From Rhodospirillaceae bacterium (GTDB taxonomy: Bacteria; Pseudomonadota; Alphaproteobacteria; GCA-2731375), in contig JABJKS010000012.1 of NCBI GenBank assembly GCA_018660265.1, positions 62,001-126,000 of the forward strand: 64,000 nucleotides of DNA. The letters run 5' to 3'. The stretch's first letter is position 1. Every line of letters begins with the position of its first letter. The notes below the pieces were generated by a model. It searched no databases, was not told the origin of the DNA, and saw nothing but the letters and a program-made list of their open reading frames with translations. Of the stretch, positions 54,336 to 63,580 are shown in pieces. The translations under genes were made by a program, and so were the position numbers.

Positions 54336-55823
54336 TTAGGGATTAGGATCATTGATTTTATCGAGGGGAAATATCGGTCGCCGCACATTCTTGAAATCCA
54401 GCATGTCATAGTCGGATGTACAGACCCCAACACCGGCGCATTCAATCACTTGCGTGGCGATGTCGGCGAACCCGGCCCGGTAGTGAATGCGGCTTTTCAG
54501 CATCAGATAATGTTTTTCCAGCGGGTCGATCCCCATGCTCAGAAAACAGTTCAGATCGTTGGGTTCCTGATGGCGGGAGATCACGACGATTTCCACCTTG
54601 CCCGTATCCAACACCACGGACGGTCCCATGTCCTGCAATGTGCCCTGGGCCATGGGCCCCCGATTGCGGTACTGCCCGTTGGAGATCAGCTTGACCGTGC
54701 CGCTGACGGGACGCGGCGCACCTTTGCGATTGATGGACGGCATATCGATCTTGCCGCCCAAACTAACCGTGACCTTTGCCCCGATGCCTGCGGCGATCAT
54801 TTCCTGTACGGCACCTGGATCATGAATGGCAAAGACCGCTACGTTCTCCAGTCCGGCATCAAGCACACCGCCCAATACGGTCATGGTATCCATGGTCCCG
54901 CCCGAGGCGGCATTGTCATAGTGATCAAGGACGACCACCGGGCCTTTCGTTGCCGCTTTGGCACGGGCGAGGGACTCTTCCAGCGGCTCGATTTCATAGA
55001 CAAAGGCTTCCCGTTGGGCCCAGGCGAAGTCCAGCAGTTCATCCCGGTAGCGTTCCGCCAGATCGGGATCGTTGTCGGTGACAACCACGGCAGACAGACC
55101 CGCATTGTGAATATCTGCGTGCGGGAAGCCCACGAACAATGTGGCGATCAGGGCACCTTCTGCCTCCATCCGCCGGGTCATGTCCTGTAGGTCTTTGTTG
55201 GGGAAATTATCAGTACCCTGGCGCATCACATGGGGCAGCATGGGCCGGTTGCCCCATACCATTGTGGGTTTGCCCGACCCCGCCAGCATGGCGAACACGG
55301 GCTTGCCGGCCCGCTCCGCCGTCTCGTAATTGTCAATATGGGGATAGGTTTGATAGCCTGCGATGACCGTGGCATTATCCGCAATGGCCGGATACATGTT
55401 GGTATGCATATCCAGGGTCACGGCCATGGGAACGTCCGGCGCGATCTGCCGCAAACGGGACAACAAGGCACCTTCACCATCATCCATGCTTTGGGTCACC
55501 ATGGCACCATGCAGGTCCAGCAATATGGCATCACAGCCCGCTTCGACCGCCGCGCAAATGCGGGAGGTGATATACTCAAAGGCATCATCGTGGACCGGGC
55601 CCGACGGCGGCGCGTTGGCTGCAATGGGGAAGACCATTTCAGCACCCGCTGCCTCCGCCAAATCAATATAGGCACCGATCCCGCTGCCCGTGCCCTTGAA
55701 GGCGTCGTAGACTTCCTGCCCCTCAAAAGGCAAAGGCTGGCCCTTGGCAAACCGTTCAATGGGCGTTGGCACCGGTGAAAAGGTGTTGGTTTCGTGTTTC
55801 ATCATGGCGATGACCACGCGCAT
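54336..55823 (-). CDS. M81-family metallopeptidase (MlrC-like)
   Basis: The 495-residue protein begins MRVVIAMMKHETNTFSP, the typical M81 start with its metal-binding His-Glu. It also has LDLHGAMV, LDMHTNMYP, AGYQTYPHIDNYETA and DHYDNAASGG, all conserved in the MlrC group (microcystinase C relatives). No signal peptide is seen. It likely acts on a small peptide or amide; the microcystin activity of the namesake should not be assumed. Confidence 0.9.
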   Translation of the reverse strand: MRVVIAMMKHETNTFSPVPTPIERFAKGQPLPFEGQEVYDAFKGTGSGIGAYIDLAEAAGAEMVFPIAANAPPSGPVHDDAFEYITSRICAAVEAGCDAILLDLHGAMVTQSMDDGEGALLSRLRQIAPDVPMAVTLDMHTNMYPAIADNATVIAGYQTYPHIDNYETAERAGKPVFAMLAGSGKPTMVWGNRPMLPHVMRQGTDNFPNKDLQDMTRRMEAEGALIATLFVGFPHADIHNAGLSAVVVTDNDPDLAERYRDELLDFAWAQREAFVYEIEPLEESLARAKAATKGPVVVLDHYDNAASGGTMDTMTVLGGVLDAGLENVAVFAIHDPGAVQEMIAAGIGAKVTVSLGGKIDMPSINRKGAPRPVSGTVKLISNGQYRNRGPMAQGTLQDMGPSVVLDTGKVEIVVISRHQEPNDLNCFLSMGIDPLEKHYLMLKSRIHYRAGFADIATQVIECAGVGVCTSDYDMLDFKNVRRPIFPLDKINDPNP

Positions 55824-55949
55824 GGCTTATTCCCCCGAACAATTGTTTTGTTGACTTTGTCATAGGCTGTCAGAGTGGACCTATTGAGGCAAGCGGCATA
55901 TGGCCAGCTGTCGCTTGTCGCGGCAAGGCCGGGGACGTAGAGTATCGCC

Positions 55950-56885
55950 ATGTTTACACACCATACATATGCGACGTTCGGTCGGGGCGTCGTTTTCTGC
56001 CTTAGTTTGATGCTGCTGCCTTTCGCACCCGCAGGGGCACAAACGACTGATCTGTCCCGGGCTCATGATGATTACAAGACGGGCCGGTATGACAGTGCGT
56101 TGGTGTCTTTTCGGCGGGGGGCGGATGCCGGATTGGGGGAGGCGCAGCATTGGCTGGGTCTGATGTATGACCGGGGCCACGGTGTCGAACGTAATCAACA
56201 AATTGCCTATCAATGGTTCGGCAGGGCGGCGGAGCAGGGCTATCCGGAGGCACAGCGCGTGATCGGGGTTTATCTTGAGGACGGCACTGTGGTCGCCCAA
56301 GATTTAGTGGCCGCTGCTTCGTGGTACCGGCGCGCGGCAAACGAGGGCAACGCCAAGGCTATGCGAAATCTGGCGCAGCTTTTTATTCAAGGCCGTGGCG
56401 TGGAGCAGAATTATAAGGCGGCGGCGGACCTTCTGCGCCAAGCCGTTGACAAAGGCAATGCCAAGGCCATGCGCAACCTCGGTTATCTGTTCTATTTTGG
56501 CAACGGCGTGCGCCAGGATTCGGGCGAGGCTTCCGCTTTGTTTCAGGCTGCGGCAGAAGCAGGTTTGGACAAGGCGAAATATAACCTTGGCTTTGTCTAT
56601 TATAACGGCGATGGCGTGCCGCGGGATCTGCCTCGTGCGGCCTATCTTTTCGGTCAGGCGGGGGAAGGTGGCAATGCCCTTGCCCAATTGATGCTGGCAC
56701 GCATGTATTTGTTCGGTGAAGGTGTGACGCAAGACCCGGCCAAGGCCTACTATTGGGCCCTTTTGGGCGCGGTGCAAAAGCCTGACCTGGCGGCCTGGTA
56801 TTTCGACAAACTGCGCGGAACATTGTCTGTGTCAGAAATGGATAGGGTCCGGGTGCAAAGCCGCAACTGGTATCCAAAAGGCTAA
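55950..56885 (+). CDS. Secreted Sel1-repeat (TPR-like) protein
   Basis: The 311-residue protein has a signal peptide (residues ~10-31, cleavage after AGA) followed by about six Sel1-like repeats, each with an A-x-x-x-L-G-x-x-Y-x-x-G-x-G-V core (for example LGLMYDRGHGV, LGYLFYFGNGV). Sel1 proteins are scaffolds for protein-protein contacts, here presumably periplasmic. It ends 31 bp before the amidase gene. Confidence 0.88.
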   Translation: MFTHHTYATFGRGVVFCLSLMLLPFAPAGAQTTDLSRAHDDYKTGRYDSALVSFRRGADAGLGEAQHWLGLMYDRGHGVERNQQIAYQWFGRAAEQGYPEAQRVIGVYLEDGTVVAQDLVAAASWYRRAANEGNAKAMRNLAQLFIQGRGVEQNYKAAADLLRQAVDKGNAKAMRNLGYLFYFGNGVRQDSGEASALFQAAAEAGLDKAKYNLGFVYYNGDGVPRDLPRAAYLFGQAGEGGNALAQLMLARMYLFGEGVTQDPAKAYYWALLGAVQKPDLAAWYFDKLRGTLSVSEMDRVRVQSRNWYPKG

Positions 56886-56916
56886 ATCAAAAAACGTCGA
56901 CGATGGAGGAAACATT

Positions 56917-58320
56917 ATGAGCGATGATCTGATTAGAATGAGTGCCGTTGAACTGTTGGCAGGCTATCGAAGTGGCAGCATTTCGCCGCGCGAGGCAACC
57001 CGCGCGGTACTGGACCGTATTCACGATAAGAATGACAAGATCAATGCCTTCATGATCATTGATGATGAAGGTGCCATGGCGGCGGCTGGGGAGTCCGAGG
57101 CGCGTTGGGCCAAAGGTGCGCCCATGGGCCTGCTGGACGGCGTGCCGACCACCATCAAGGATTTGGTGCTGACAAAAGGTTGGCCGACCCTGAAGGGATC
57201 GCTCACGGTTGATCCGGCCGGGCCGTGGGAAGAGGACGCGCCCTGTGTCGCTCGTCTGCGGGAACATGGCGCGGTGTTGTTGGGCAAGACCACAACGCCG
57301 GAGGTGGGCTGGAAAGGCCTGACGGAAAGTGCCTTGAGTGGTATCACGCGCAATCCCTGGAACCTGGCCAAGACGCCGGGTGGATCGTCGGGCGGGGCCT
57401 CTGCCGCCTTGGCCGCCTATATGGGGCCATTGGCGGTTGGTTCCGATGGCGGCGGCTCGATCCGCATCCCGGCATCCTTCACCGGCGTTTTTGGTATTAA
57501 GGCAAATTATGGCCGGGTCCCCGTCTATCCCGAAAGCGCCATGCGCACCCTGTCCCATGTCGGGCCCATGACACGCTCGGTGCGTGATGCCGCCCTGATG
57601 CTGAATGTCCTGTCTGAACCCGATTATCGGGATCATACCGCTCTCCTATATCAGGGTACTGATTTTACGGATGGTCTGGAGGACGGCATAGCGGGGCTGC
57701 GGATCGCGTATAGCCCCGATCTTGGCTATGCCAAGGTCGATGAAGAGGTCGCCCGAATTGTTGAAGACGCGGTAAGCGCTTTTACGGATCTTGGGGCCAA
57801 TGTCGAACGGAAGGACCCTGGTTTCGCCAATCCCAAGGCAGATTTTAAGGCCCATTGGTGGGCCGGCTCGGCAGGTGCCTTTGCCGGTCTGCCAGCCGCG
57901 GAGATGGCAAAGCTGGAACCGGAATTGGCCGAAATTGTCGCCGAAGGCAAAGAGCTATCCATTGTGGATTATATGCGGGCCCTGGAAGGGCGTACGGCCT
58001 TGTGCCTGCATATGCGGGAATTTCATCGCACCTATGATTTACTGCTGACGCCTTCCTTGGCGGTGCCCGCATTCGATGTTGGTCGCCTGCAGCCCCCTGG
58101 CAGCGCGCCGGATGATACCTATTGGACAGATTGGACACCGTTCAGCTACCCCTTCAATATGACCCAGCAACCGGCCTGCTCCATCCCCTGCGGCTTTACA
58201 AAAGACGGCCTGCCGGTGGGATTGCAAATCGTTGGCGACAGCTTCCGCGAAGATATGGTCCTGCGCGCGGCCCGGGCTTTTGAAACTGCCCGTCCCATGG
58301 ACAGGGAACCTAACCTGTAG
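56917..58320 (+). CDS. Amidase (amidase-signature family)
   Basis: The 467-residue enzyme has the Ser-cisSer-Lys triad: Lys81 in TIKDLV, the cis-Ser of GGSSGG near 158 and the nucleophile Ser181 in GSDGGGSIRIPAS. It hydrolyses amides; the Gln/Asn transamidosome partners GatB/C are not adjacent, so it is probably a catabolic amidase. The C-terminal PCGFTKDGLPVGLQI is typical of the family. The Nnr gene starts 7 bp after its stop. Confidence 0.93.
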   Translation: MSDDLIRMSAVELLAGYRSGSISPREATRAVLDRIHDKNDKINAFMIIDDEGAMAAAGESEARWAKGAPMGLLDGVPTTIKDLVLTKGWPTLKGSLTVDPAGPWEEDAPCVARLREHGAVLLGKTTTPEVGWKGLTESALSGITRNPWNLAKTPGGSSGGASAALAAYMGPLAVGSDGGGSIRIPASFTGVFGIKANYGRVPVYPESAMRTLSHVGPMTRSVRDAALMLNVLSEPDYRDHTALLYQGTDFTDGLEDGIAGLRIAYSPDLGYAKVDEEVARIVEDAVSAFTDLGANVERKDPGFANPKADFKAHWWAGSAGAFAGLPAAEMAKLEPELAEIVAEGKELSIVDYMRALEGRTALCLHMREFHRTYDLLLTPSLAVPAFDVGRLQPPGSAPDDTYWTDWTPFSYPFNMTQQPACSIPCGFTKDGLPVGLQIVGDSFREDMVLRAARAFETARPMDREPNL

Positions 58321-58327
58321 CGATAGC

Positions 58328-59779
58328 ATGACCGAAGTCCTCTCCGTTGCGCAAATGTATGCCGCTGACCGTGCGGCGATGGCATCGGGCGTGAGCGGCG
58401 AAACATTGATGGAGGCGGCGGGGAAGGCCTGCGCCGATGCGATCCTGGAGCGCTTTGGTGTGCAAACCGTGGCGGTCCTGTGTGGCCCCGGCAACAATGG
58501 TGGTGATGGCTTTGTCATCGCGCGGCATTTGAAAAAGGCCGGGGCCAAGGTCCGTCTGGCGCTGTTGGGGGAAAAGGCCAAACTAAAGGGCGATGCCGCT
58601 GCCATGGCCCGGCGTTGGCGGGGCAAGGTAGGGGCGCTGAACAACGAAATTCTGGACGGTGCTGATCTGGTCGTTGATGCCCTGTTTGGTGCCGGTTTGG
58701 CACGGCCGCTGAAAGGTCCCGCACGGGCGGCATTGGTTGCGGCGGAAAAACGCGGTCTTCCCATCATCGCCATCGATGTGCCTTCCGGTGTGCATGGTGA
58801 CAGCGGCCAGGTTCTTGGCTTTGCCCCGCAGGCGGCCCTGACGGTGACCTTCTTTCGAGCTAAAAGCGGCCATCTGCTTTATCCGGGCCGGGGGCTTTGC
58901 GGCGATCTGTCGGTAGTGGATATAGGTATTCCCGGTGCGGTGCTCGGCAAAATTCAGCCGCAAACCTGGTGCAATAAACCGTCCCTCTGGCTGCCCAGCT
59001 GGCCACCCCTGCGCCCTGACGGCCACAAATACACTCGCGGCCATGCGGTGGTTGTAAGCGGCGGCGTGGGCAAGACCGGTGCCGCACGCCTGGCCGCCGG
59101 TGCCGCCCTGCGCGTAGGTGCCGGGCTGGTCACTGTGGCCTCGCCGAAAGCTGCAGTGGCTGAAAATGCGGCCCATCTGACAGCGGTTATGATCAGTCCA
59201 TGGACAGACGCAGCGGGTTTCCGCCGGGTCATATCCGACCCACGGCGCAATGTCGTTTGCTTAGGCCCCGGCGCTGGCGTCGGTAAAAGTTTGCGGGAAA
59301 ATATTCTGGCGGCGTTGGGTCTGGGCAAGGCGGTGGTGTTGGATGCGGATGCCATTACGGCCTTTACCAAGGCGCGAAAGGGCCTGTTTCAAAAACTGCA
59401 TGGTAACTGCATCCTGACGCCCCACGGAGGTGAATTCAGCCGTCTGTTTGATGGCGCAGGCGACAAGCTGCAACGAACCCGCCGCGCCGCTGCCGATTGT
59501 GGTGCCGTGGTTTTGTTAAAAGGCCCCGATACCGTGATCGCCGCACCGGATGGTCGGGTGGTGATCAATACCAATGCGCCCCCGGATTTGGCAACGGCAG
59601 GCTCCGGCGATGTGTTGGCGGGGCTTTGTACCGGCCTGCTGGCCCAAGGAGTGCCGGCATTTGAAGCGGCAGCGGCGGCCTGCTGGTTGCACGGCGCTGC
59701 CGCCCAGGCTTTTGGCCCTGGTTTGACGGCAGAGGACCTGGCCCCGGCGCTGCCAGGCGTGCTGGCGAAATTGCGATAG
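58328..59779 (+). CDS. nnr: Bifunctional NAD(P)H-hydrate epimerase/dehydratase
   Basis: The start at 58328 (MTEVLSVAQMYAADRAAM) gives 483 residues. The N-terminal YjeF domain has CGPGNNGGDGF. The C-terminal ribokinase-like dehydratase has GPGAGVG, LTPHGGEFSRL, LLKGPDTV and GSGDVLAGL. The enzyme repairs hydrated NAD(P)H in two steps. An in-frame upstream ATG at 58232 lies inside the amidase gene and is rejected. It is probably co-transcribed with the amidase. Confidence 0.96.
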   Translation: MTEVLSVAQMYAADRAAMASGVSGETLMEAAGKACADAILERFGVQTVAVLCGPGNNGGDGFVIARHLKKAGAKVRLALLGEKAKLKGDAAAMARRWRGKVGALNNEILDGADLVVDALFGAGLARPLKGPARAALVAAEKRGLPIIAIDVPSGVHGDSGQVLGFAPQAALTVTFFRAKSGHLLYPGRGLCGDLSVVDIGIPGAVLGKIQPQTWCNKPSLWLPSWPPLRPDGHKYTRGHAVVVSGGVGKTGAARLAAGAALRVGAGLVTVASPKAAVAENAAHLTAVMISPWTDAAGFRRVISDPRRNVVCLGPGAGVGKSLRENILAALGLGKAVVLDADAITAFTKARKGLFQKLHGNCILTPHGGEFSRLFDGAGDKLQRTRRAAADCGAVVLLKGPDTVIAAPDGRVVINTNAPPDLATAGSGDVLAGLCTGLLAQGVPAFEAAAAACWLHGAAAQAFGPGLTAEDLAPALPGVLAKLR

Positions 59780-59865
59780 ATTGTCTCAGCCATACATTTA
59801 CCGGTTGAACGGAATGGTAACACTTATTATGTCATTGTTCGTTTACATGAATTTATGGATTTGTG

Positions 59866-61269
59866 ATGTTGCATAGAGAGAGCCTTTTTGATCGGACCAT
59901 GGCACCGCTGCGGCGGGCGTTGTTCGGCACCTCCGAGGGAGATACCCAGGGTGCTGAGCTGAACGATGCCGGTATCGAAAAGCTGAAACAACGCATCGAA
60001 GATTGCCTGGACCGCCGGGGCGGTGATGTCTCGGCGCGTGCGGGCGCAGCAGAACTGGGCCATTTCTATCTTGAATTAGGGCCTGAGGGGCGACGGCGCT
60101 TTTTATTATTGCTGGCAACGGATTATGGCGTCGATAGGGAACGGGTGGACAAGGCCATGGCGGCCCTGCAGGCGATGGAGACGGGCGCCGATACGGGGCG
60201 GGCGGAACGGGAATTACGCGCGGCCCTTGTGCATCGCCGGGTGGCCTTGTTGACACAATTCAATGCGCTGCCCCAGGGGGTGAAATTCCTTGTTGATATG
60301 CGGGCGGAAATTCTCTCTCTGCTGGGTGAAGAGCCCAGCCTGAGGCCCCTGAACGATGATTTGCGGGAGTTGCTGACCTCGTGGTTCGACATTGGCTTTC
60401 TGGATCTGGAGCGCATTACCTGGGGGTCGCCTGCCGCCTTGTTGGAAAAACTCATGGCCTACGAAGCGGTACACGAAATCCGCTCCTGGGATGACCTGAA
60501 AAACCGGTTGGATAGTGATCGCCGCTGTTTTGCTTTTTTTCATCCCCGAATGCCTGACGAACCATTGATCTTTGTTGAGGTCGCCCTGGTCAGCGGTATG
60601 GCCGACAACGTTCAGGTTTTACTGGACGAACATGCCCCGGAAGGTGATCCGGGTAAGGCGGACACGGCGATATTCTATTCCATCTCCAACGCCCAGGCCG
60701 GATTGGCCCAGGTCAGCTTCGGCGATTTTCTGATTAAGCGGGTGGTTGATGAATTGCGCCGCGAACTGCCGAAGTTGAAGACTTTCGCGACCCTGTCACC
60801 GGTGCCGGGTTTCCGGGCTTGGTTGACGGCCACCTTGGCCAAGGATGAAAGTGTGCCGGTGGATTTGTGGGACCGGGGGCTTGATGCCGCCTTGATAGAG
60901 GTTGCGGGCAGCGCCAATGGGCGGGATGCCTTGCGCAACCTGTTGGCGCGCAGTGACTGGCACCAGGATGAAGCTGCAACTGCTGCGATCCGCCCGGTGG
61001 TGGAGCCGTTGGCAGCGCATTACTTGCTGGAGGAAAAACGCGGTCAGCGCGCCTTGGACCCGGTACAGAATTTCCATCTTTCCAATGGCGCCAGGCTGGA
61101 GCGGATCAACTGGCTGGGCGACACTTCCCGCAATGGCCTGGATGGTGCGGCGGGCCTGATGGTCAATTACCTCTATAAACTGGCCGATATTGAACAAAAC
61201 CACGAGGCCTACCGGGGCAGGGGCAAGGTTACCGCTGCCGCGTCTGTGCGCCGGCTGCTCAAGGGATAA
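59866..61269 (+). CDS. Malonyl-CoA decarboxylase
   Basis: The 467-residue protein has the helical N-terminal domain (residues ~1-150) and the acetyltransferase-like C-terminal domain of MCD, with HPRMPDEPLIFVEVAL, SISNAQAGLAQVSFG and the closing NFHLSNGARLERINWLGD. It decarboxylates malonyl-CoA to acetyl-CoA. GTG at 59863, directly before this ATG, is an alternative start. No mat-type ligase or transporter gene is adjacent. Confidence 0.95.
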   Translation: MLHRESLFDRTMAPLRRALFGTSEGDTQGAELNDAGIEKLKQRIEDCLDRRGGDVSARAGAAELGHFYLELGPEGRRRFLLLLATDYGVDRERVDKAMAALQAMETGADTGRAERELRAALVHRRVALLTQFNALPQGVKFLVDMRAEILSLLGEEPSLRPLNDDLRELLTSWFDIGFLDLERITWGSPAALLEKLMAYEAVHEIRSWDDLKNRLDSDRRCFAFFHPRMPDEPLIFVEVALVSGMADNVQVLLDEHAPEGDPGKADTAIFYSISNAQAGLAQVSFGDFLIKRVVDELRRELPKLKTFATLSPVPGFRAWLTATLAKDESVPVDLWDRGLDAALIEVAGSANGRDALRNLLARSDWHQDEAATAAIRPVVEPLAAHYLLEEKRGQRALDPVQNFHLSNGARLERINWLGDTSRNGLDGAAGLMVNYLYKLADIEQNHEAYRGRGKVTAAASVRRLLKG

Positions 61270-61322
61270 CCGAACGACCGGCTATCCAGTCTATTGCCAG
61301 TGTCAATTGTCAGCGTGGATTA

Positions 61323-62441
61323 TTAGGCCGCTACCGACTGCCGTGCCGCATCCTTCATGACGTCGGCAATCAGGGTATAGGTTGCTGCCCAGGCATCGTG
61401 AACTTCATCGGTAAAGGCCTCGCCCAAGCCCTGCTCCAGGGTCCAAAGCAGGGCCGCACCAACGGTATCATAGTGATGTTCCTCGACACCGTATTCCCGA
61501 TGCCGTTGACCCAGTATTTGAACCGCGGGCACAATGGCTTCCAACTTGGTCAGGCCATTGACCACGACTTTTAAGGTCGCCATCAATTTCTGTCCCTGCT
61601 CCGTGATGTCACCCTTAAACAGTGGCCGGACCGAGGGGTCGTGTTCAAACAGTCGATTGTAAAACAGCTCTGCCGCCGCATCGGCAATCGTCTCGACTAT
61701 GGCGAAGGTGGACTGCACCAATTCGATCTGATGCGCGCTCAATGGCGCGGCGTCTTGAGCGCCCGCATCTTGGGTCGTGATTGTATTTTCTTCCGCTGAT
61801 TGCTCAGCTACCGCGCTGCCATCAACGATGCTGACCAATTCCTCGCTCAGGTTTTGTACCCGCTGGGCCATAATTGCGACCATTTCACCGATCCGATCCG
61901 TCGCATCCCGGGTGCTGCCGGAAAGGGTTTTCACTTCCCCCGCAACAACCGCAAATCCGCGACCGACTTCACCCGCCCGGCTGGCTTCAATCGTGGCGTT
62001 AAGGGCCAGAAGATGTGTTTGCGCAGATATTTCATTGATGGACGTTGCCACCCTGCGAATATCTTCCATATCCACGTGCAACGCCTCAATCAGGGCTGAA
62101 ACAGGATCAATATTGCCTTCGGACTGCCCGATCAGTGCCGCCAGCTGTTTATACAGCTCTTGAATTTGCGTGGCAGTGGTGCCGACAACATCATTGATGC
62201 GATCTGTCGCTTCACGGGTACTGGCGGAAAGGTTTTTGACTTCCTGGGCAACGACTGCAAAGCCGTGACCGGCGTCGCCGGCTCTTGCGGCCTCTACATT
62301 GGCGTTCAAAGCCAGAAAATTTGTTTGCCCCGCAATGCCCTTGATAACGGTAGCGACCCCGTAAATCTTTTCAATGTCATCATCAAAAGGTTGCGCCAGC
62401 GATGTCATCCGCTCGATCGTTCCGTCCGCGAGACTGACCAA
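61323..62441 (-). CDS. Chemoreceptor-tip/globin fusion: two MCP signalling tips and a C-terminal globin
   Basis: The 372-residue protein contains two MCP hairpin-tip modules, residues ~32-72 ([21 protein letters not shown]) and ~132-172 ([20 protein letters not shown]), each ending in GFAVVA.EVK-L. A globin domain follows at ~235-372. Its Tyr261 (B10), Phe275 (CD1), Gln284 (E7) and proximal His314 match flavohaemoglobin/HemAT-type sensor globins. No membrane, HAMP or PAS segment is present. HemAT has the reverse order, globin first. The start is TTG 62441; ATG at 62408 is an alternative, and a frameshifted upstream extension is possible. A cytoplasmic O2- or NO-responsive signalling role is inferred. 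Confidence 0.83.
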   Translation of the reverse strand: MVSLADGTIERMTSLAQPFDDDIEKIYGVATVIKGIAGQTNFLALNANVEAARAGDAGHGFAVVAQEVKNLSASTREATDRINDVVGTTATQIQELYKQLAALIGQSEGNIDPVSALIEALHVDMEDIRRVATSINEISAQTHLLALNATIEASRAGEVGRGFAVVAGEVKTLSGSTRDATDRIGEMVAIMAQRVQNLSEELVSIVDGSAVAEQSAEENTITTQDAGAQDAAPLSAHQIELVQSTFAIVETIADAAAELFYNRLFEHDPSVRPLFKGDITEQGQKLMATLKVVVNGLTKLEAIVPAVQILGQRHREYGVEEHHYDTVGAALLWTLEQGLGEAFTDEVHDAWAATYTLIADVMKDAARQSVAA

Positions 62442-62649
62442 TGTTACTACTCCAAAATCCCCAATTCGGATTTGAACGTAGTTGATACCAATTAAGGATT
62501 CCTAAAGGGGCGGTGGCACTCGGAGATGGCTTGACCTGAGTGCCCAAGGCCGTTTGCTGTGTCGGGCCGCCGCCTTGGCCGCCGCCTTGGTCGTCGTCCA
62601 GGATGTTCGCGATCTCGTGCGTTAGATCTGTGGGGGGAGTGTGACTCAA
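62442..62649 (-). other. Possible frameshifted N-terminus of the globin-receptor protein
   Basis: An open frame from TTG 62649 encodes MSHTPPTDLTHEIANILDDD and a Gly-rich stretch, then runs out of phase into the receptor gene. The receptor frame itself is open back to a stop near 62504, just beside the CCCCTTT run (plus-strand AAAGGGG at 62504-62510). One inserted or lost base there would join them. No other feature was seen in 62650-62767. Confidence 0.35.
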
Positions 62650-62767
62650 TCCATGTTTAGAGCAGAAAATGCCCCGCGTTCAAAACCCGATCAGCGACTT
62701 TCTCTGGTCGTCTAAACTCTATTGCTTTTTGCCTCATTGCGCATCAGCCTTGCGCGCATTGTCAGGA

Positions 62768-62794
62768 AAGAAAACGGCGGCCCGAAGACCGCCG
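62768..62794 (-). terminator. Intrinsic terminator of the VPLPA-CTERM gene
   Basis: On the minus strand CGGCGG and CCGCCG (62789-62794 and 62775-62780) enclose a TCTTCGGG loop and are followed by TTTTCTTT. It lies just downstream of the stop at 62822. Confidence 0.85.
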
Positions 62795-62821
62795 CTCTCT
62801 ATAGTCAGATTTGAATTTTGG

Positions 62822-63580
62822 TCAGGCGACTTTTGACTTGCGCTTGCGATACCCAGCGAAGCCCAACCCAGCGATGGCCGTTGCGAATAGGGGCAAGGCT
62901 GCAGGAATGGGGACAACGGCTTGATCGGCTAGTATGCTAACGTTATCGATGCCAGCGTTTAAAAACGACTGGGTGTCTACCTCGCCGAGCCTAAAAATGA
63001 ATGTGCCGCCGCCGCCGACGAGGGCTGTTATGTCGGCTGTAATTGTGGAGAAGGCGTGAGGGTCGGCTCCAGCGTCCACACCGAGATAGAAGTTCGCTAG
63101 GCCGAGGGTTTGGAACACTGCATCGGTGGACGCCATGATATCCACACTAGCGTGCTGGTTGGGGCCGTTCGAGGTTCCGTCGGCTAGTCCGCCCGGTGCG
63201 AACAAGGGGCCGCCATCTGCGTCATTGACAAACAGATCGAAACTGAGGAGCACGCTCGTCGCCCCGGCAGCGACGGTAAAGCTCTGGGATAATTCATGGG
63301 CACCCGGCCCGCTTTGGTCGGTTACTGCGTAGAAGGATCCGTGTGCAGAGCCCCCCGCTGCTGAGGTGAGATGGCCGCTGGTTGGGGTGGTTGTGCCAGG
63401 TGTGTCAACGAAAACACCGCCACTGCCTGTATTGTTCACAGTCCAGCCTGTAAAGTCACCAGTTTCGAAGCCGCCATTAGAAATTAGCTCTACAATTGCG
63501 GCTTGGGCAGATAAAGAAGGTAACCCGAAGGCCGCGACGCCAAGAATAAAACCGAAGGTGACTGACTTGATATGTTGCAT
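62822..63580 (-). CDS. Secreted VPLPA-CTERM protein (choice-of-anchor-like)
   Basis: The 252-residue protein starts after an AGGAG site. A signal peptide (cleavage after AQA near residue 27) is followed by the NGGFETGDFTGWT motif common at the N-terminus of jelly-roll/carbohydrate-binding-like exosortase substrates. The C-terminus has VPIPAALPLF, a hydrophobic helix and YRKRK, the VPLPA-CTERM sorting signal. It is presumably exported and anchored or released at the surface. A strong terminator follows. Confidence 0.85.
   Translation of the reverse strand: MQHIKSVTFGFILGVAAFGLPSLSAQAAIVELISNGGFETGDFTGWTVNNTGSGGVFVDTPGTTTPTSGHLTSAAGGSAHGSFYAVTDQSGPGAHELSQSFTVAAGATSVLLSFDLFVNDADGGPLFAPGGLADGTSNGPNQHASVDIMASTDAVFQTLGLANFYLGVDAGADPHAFSTITADITALVGGGGTFIFRLGEVDTQSFLNAGIDNVSILADQAVVPIPAALPLFATAIAGLGFAGYRKRKSKVA

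Noticed and set aside
58232-58327. Longer start for the Nnr gene
   Set aside because: It lies within the amidase coding sequence and the extra 32 residues are not family-like; the ATG at 58328 gives the usual N-terminus.
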